From Alphaproteobacteria bacterium (GTDB taxonomy: Bacteria > Pseudomonadota > Alphaproteobacteria > Paracaedibacterales > VGCI01), in assembly GCA_021323455.1 (NCBI GenBank), contig JAJONN010000003.1:1-44534 (forward strand): DNA of 44,534 nucleotides. Direction: 5' to 3'. Below, piece by piece: positions 42,686-44,534 of this stretch; positions within the stretch are counted from its first letter, which is position 1, and each line of letters opens with the position of its first letter. Under the pieces are notes generated by a model, which was not told the DNA's origin, ran no database searches, and saw only the letters and a list, made by a program, of their open reading frames with translations. The position numbers were made by a program, and so were the translations under genes.

Positions 42686-44458
42686 TTCGTGTGAAATTTC
42701 ATCATAAAAACGATATTTCCCTTTTCCTTCCTGCTTGACCGCATACATGGCGGCATCTGCTTCTTTCAGCAAGGATTCACTATCTTCGGTTCCTAAAGAG
42801 TACACGCCAATTCCAACGCTCACGCCGACATCTAATAAAATATCATTGCGGATGTAAGGCTGAGATATTGCTTTTAAAATGCGTGCCGCAACCATCTTAA
42901 CCTTGTTCCGGTTCGCCGCATGGTTCAAAATGATACAAAATTCATCTCCCCCGAAACGCGCAAGCATATCATCCCCACGAATGCACCGCCGTAACCGTTG
43001 GCTTACCTGGTTTAGCAACCAATCCCCCATCTCATGGCCATAGGAATCATTAACGGCTTTAAAGCCATCAAGATCAAGGAACAAAACGGCAAGAAGCCCT
43101 CTTTCAGTCTGCCGCTTTGTAAGGATAGACTGCGTTAATTTTTGATAGAAAGCCTTGCGGTTCGGCAACCCGGTTAACGCGTCGTGGTAAGCTAAAAGGG
43201 TCAAATCTTGATGTTGGGCTTTATCTTTTGAAATATCTTTTGCAATTAACGCCCCTCCCCCATCCGGCGTCCGGTAGGTAGTCAGAGCTAGTACAAGCCC
43301 ACTTGTCAAAGTTTCCTCCCACTGACAGGCTGGCAATAAAAAATTCGCTTTCTTCTCCTCTATCCATTGGCGGCCTGCTTCCTTGGTATTAAATGAATAA
43401 ATACCAGCAGAAACGTTAGCTTCCAGAAGCTTGTCAAACGTTAGCCCCCCTCGCAACATTTCTTCCCGTTTCTTCAGATGCGGGTAAAATTCAAACAACT
43501 TTTGGTTGTGCATAACCAAGTGGCTATCTTGATCAAAGATGGCATATCCATCTGGCAAATCCTGAATGGCAGACTCCATCTCATGGCGGGCCCGCTGCAT
43601 TTCCTGCAACCGTTCCAGCCGCCGCTCAAAGGCGTATTTCTTTTCCAAGACAGCGTGGACGCCCATTTTCAACAAAGCCGGGTTGACAGGCTTTGCCAGA
43701 TAATCTCCAACGCCTAACTCTGTAATTTGCCGTAAGATTTCCGGGTTTTCTGGCGCTCCAATAACAATGATGGGGACATACCTGATGGGGTCTTTTTCTA
43801 TTTTCTTTAAAAAATCATAAAGCGCCTCTTTAAACACGGCATAGTCAACCAAAATAGCTTCAATCACGCAAGTGCGCAAATACTCAAAAGTCTGGGATTC
43901 ATCTTCCGCAGTCAATACAGTATGGCCTTCTCGCGTCAAACGGCGCATCAACGCCTGGCATGTGTTAGGATTGTTGTCCAAAACCAGCAAGGTCCCTGTT
44001 CGGGACATCCACTCTGGCTCATGAACAGACGCTGCGTTAATCATATGCACGATTTGATCAAACCCCACGGAATGCAGATACCGCGTTCCCGTGCTGTTTA
44101 TTTTCTCCTCTCTTTCAAAGGCAGGTTGGTTTCGTAAATCATCTTCCAACTTCTGAAAAATACTTCTTAATTTAAGAGATTGCTCACCATCCTGGTCTGC
44201 CAAACACCTCTTAATATTTTGCAAGTTTTGGAAAAATTGGCCTTTTAATGCTTCCAGGCGCTCATTATTTTTTGCAGCCGCCTTCCCGGTCGAGTCTATC
44301 TTTTGTAAAAGAGACAAAGCTTGCCTTGTGCTTTGAGAAGCTGCAGAACCTTTTGGAAGCGCTTTCCGAAGCTCCCCCAAGTAAGCATCAATGCTGTGAA
44401 ATGGTTCATAGTCCAATGGCAGGACTTTATGCGCTGGTTGCCCCTGATTTTGCTGCAT
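42656..44458 (-). CDS. Diguanylate cyclase with REC and PAS domains
   Basis: A 600-residue c-di-GMP synthase. An N-terminal helical region of about 150 residues of unknown type is followed by a receiver domain (about 155-280; LLVLDNNP, the likely phosphoacceptor in ILVDYAVF, and LAKPVN), a PAS-like domain (about 300-410; YAIFDQDSHLVMHNQKLFEFYP), and a GGDEF domain (about 425-590). The active motif GGDEF is at 503-507 and the feedback I-site RGDD five residues before it (494-497). It should make c-di-GMP when phosphorylated. The start is the ATG at 44458; TTG codons upstream are possible. The cognate kinase is not in the window. Confidence 0.93.
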   Translation of the reverse strand: MQQNQGQPAHKVLPLDYEPFHSIDAYLGELRKALPKGSAASQSTRQALSLLQKIDSTGKAAAKNNERLEALKGQFFQNLQNIKRCLADQDGEQSLKLRSIFQKLEDDLRNQPAFEREEKINSTGTRYLHSVGFDQIVHMINAASVHEPEWMSRTGTLLVLDNNPNTCQALMRRLTREGHTVLTAEDESQTFEYLRTCVIEAILVDYAVFKEALYDFLKKIEKDPIRYVPIIVIGAPENPEILRQITELGVGDYLAKPVNPALLKMGVHAVLEKKYAFERRLERLQEMQRARHEMESAIQDLPDGYAIFDQDSHLVMHNQKLFEFYPHLKKREEMLRGGLTFDKLLEANVSAGIYSFNTKEAGRQWIEEKKANFLLPACQWEETLTSGLVLALTTYRTPDGGGALIAKDISKDKAQHQDLTLLAYHDALTGLPNRKAFYQKLTQSILTKRQTERGLLAVLFLDLDGFKAVNDSYGHEMGDWLLNQVSQRLRRCIRGDDMLARFGGDEFCIILNHAANRNKVKMVAARILKAISQPYIRNDILLDVGVSVGIGVYSLGTEDSESLLKEADAAMYAVKQEGKGKYRFYDEISHESQKPKPAKA

Positions 44459-44534
44459 AGACAACAGTCCTCTTCGCCTCTTCAAATGCTCGATCTTCTA
44501 AAAGTGTATCAGAAAAAAATTAAGGAGGGATTAA

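Noticed and set aside
1-44534. tRNA, rRNA, CRISPR array, insertion sequence or prophage
   Set aside because: Scanning by eye found no T-loop-like GTTCGAAT context with a cloverleaf, no regularly spaced repeats, and no transposase or phage structural motifs.

Overview
The window looks like a chromosome segment from a host-associated alphaproteobacterium, plausibly a Holosporales/Paracaedibacter-like endosymbiont of protists. This is inferred from the gene content and not from a marker gene. The lpxD-fabZ-lpxA-lpxI-lpxB block uses lpxI rather than lpxH. A nuoL-nuoM-nuoN-birA-(x)-rnj block follows the usual alphaproteobacterial order. The gaps carry several secreted or eukaryote-like genes, decayed genes and palindromic repeats. 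No rRNA, tRNA, CRISPR array, transposase or prophage gene was recognised.

Layout. 1-5.8 kb: 3' end of uppP, then the leftward lipid A/fatty acid block lpxD-fabZ-lpxA-lpxI-lpxB and a small 2TM protein. 6.0-14.4 kb: a secreted Cys/Ala/Lys/Pro-rich protein, dnaE, a Nudix hydrolase, ychF and an MFS transporter. 14.5-18.8 kb is an accessory island: a secreted patatin, a DUF1016 nuclease remnant, an unknown secreted protein, and a type II restriction-modification pair whose nuclease is frameshifted at its catalytic motif while the methyltransferase is intact. 18.8-22.2 kb: a leftward operon rnj - small LptM-like lipoprotein - class I amidotransferase (C26) - rluB. 22.4-23.0 kb: a second secreted Cys-motif protein related to the one at 6.1 kb. 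23.1-28.9 kb: birA (frameshifted), nuoN, nuoM, nuoL.

28.9-36.5 kb is the most fluid part. It holds about 1.35 kb of gene-free, palindrome-rich DNA, a decayed antitoxin-like gene, an AT-rich membrane-anchored TPR protein, two tandem PmtA-like methyltransferases (one with an internal deletion), a broken secreted gene without a normal start codon, an F-box-like/LRR secreted protein and a GNAT acetyltransferase. 36.5-44.5 kb: a DUF72 protein, an M16 protease, the YdbH-YnbE-YdbL envelope lipid-transport set, an NhaD-like antiporter and a REC-PAS-GGDEF diguanylate cyclase.

How the parts fit. Much of the core content serves the envelope: lipid carrier recycling (uppP), lipid A synthesis, an LptM-like lipoprotein, intermembrane phospholipid transport and phosphatidylethanolamine methylation. 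Complex I subunits and the antiporter manage ion gradients. The accessory genes (patatin, F-box-like/LRR, twin-Cys secreted proteins) are candidates for host interaction. Several single-base frameshifts and gene fragments indicate ongoing decay, although sequencing error cannot be excluded for the single-base cases. The best candidate for something undescribed is the small family of secreted proteins with paired CX3C motifs (6.1 and 22.4 kb).
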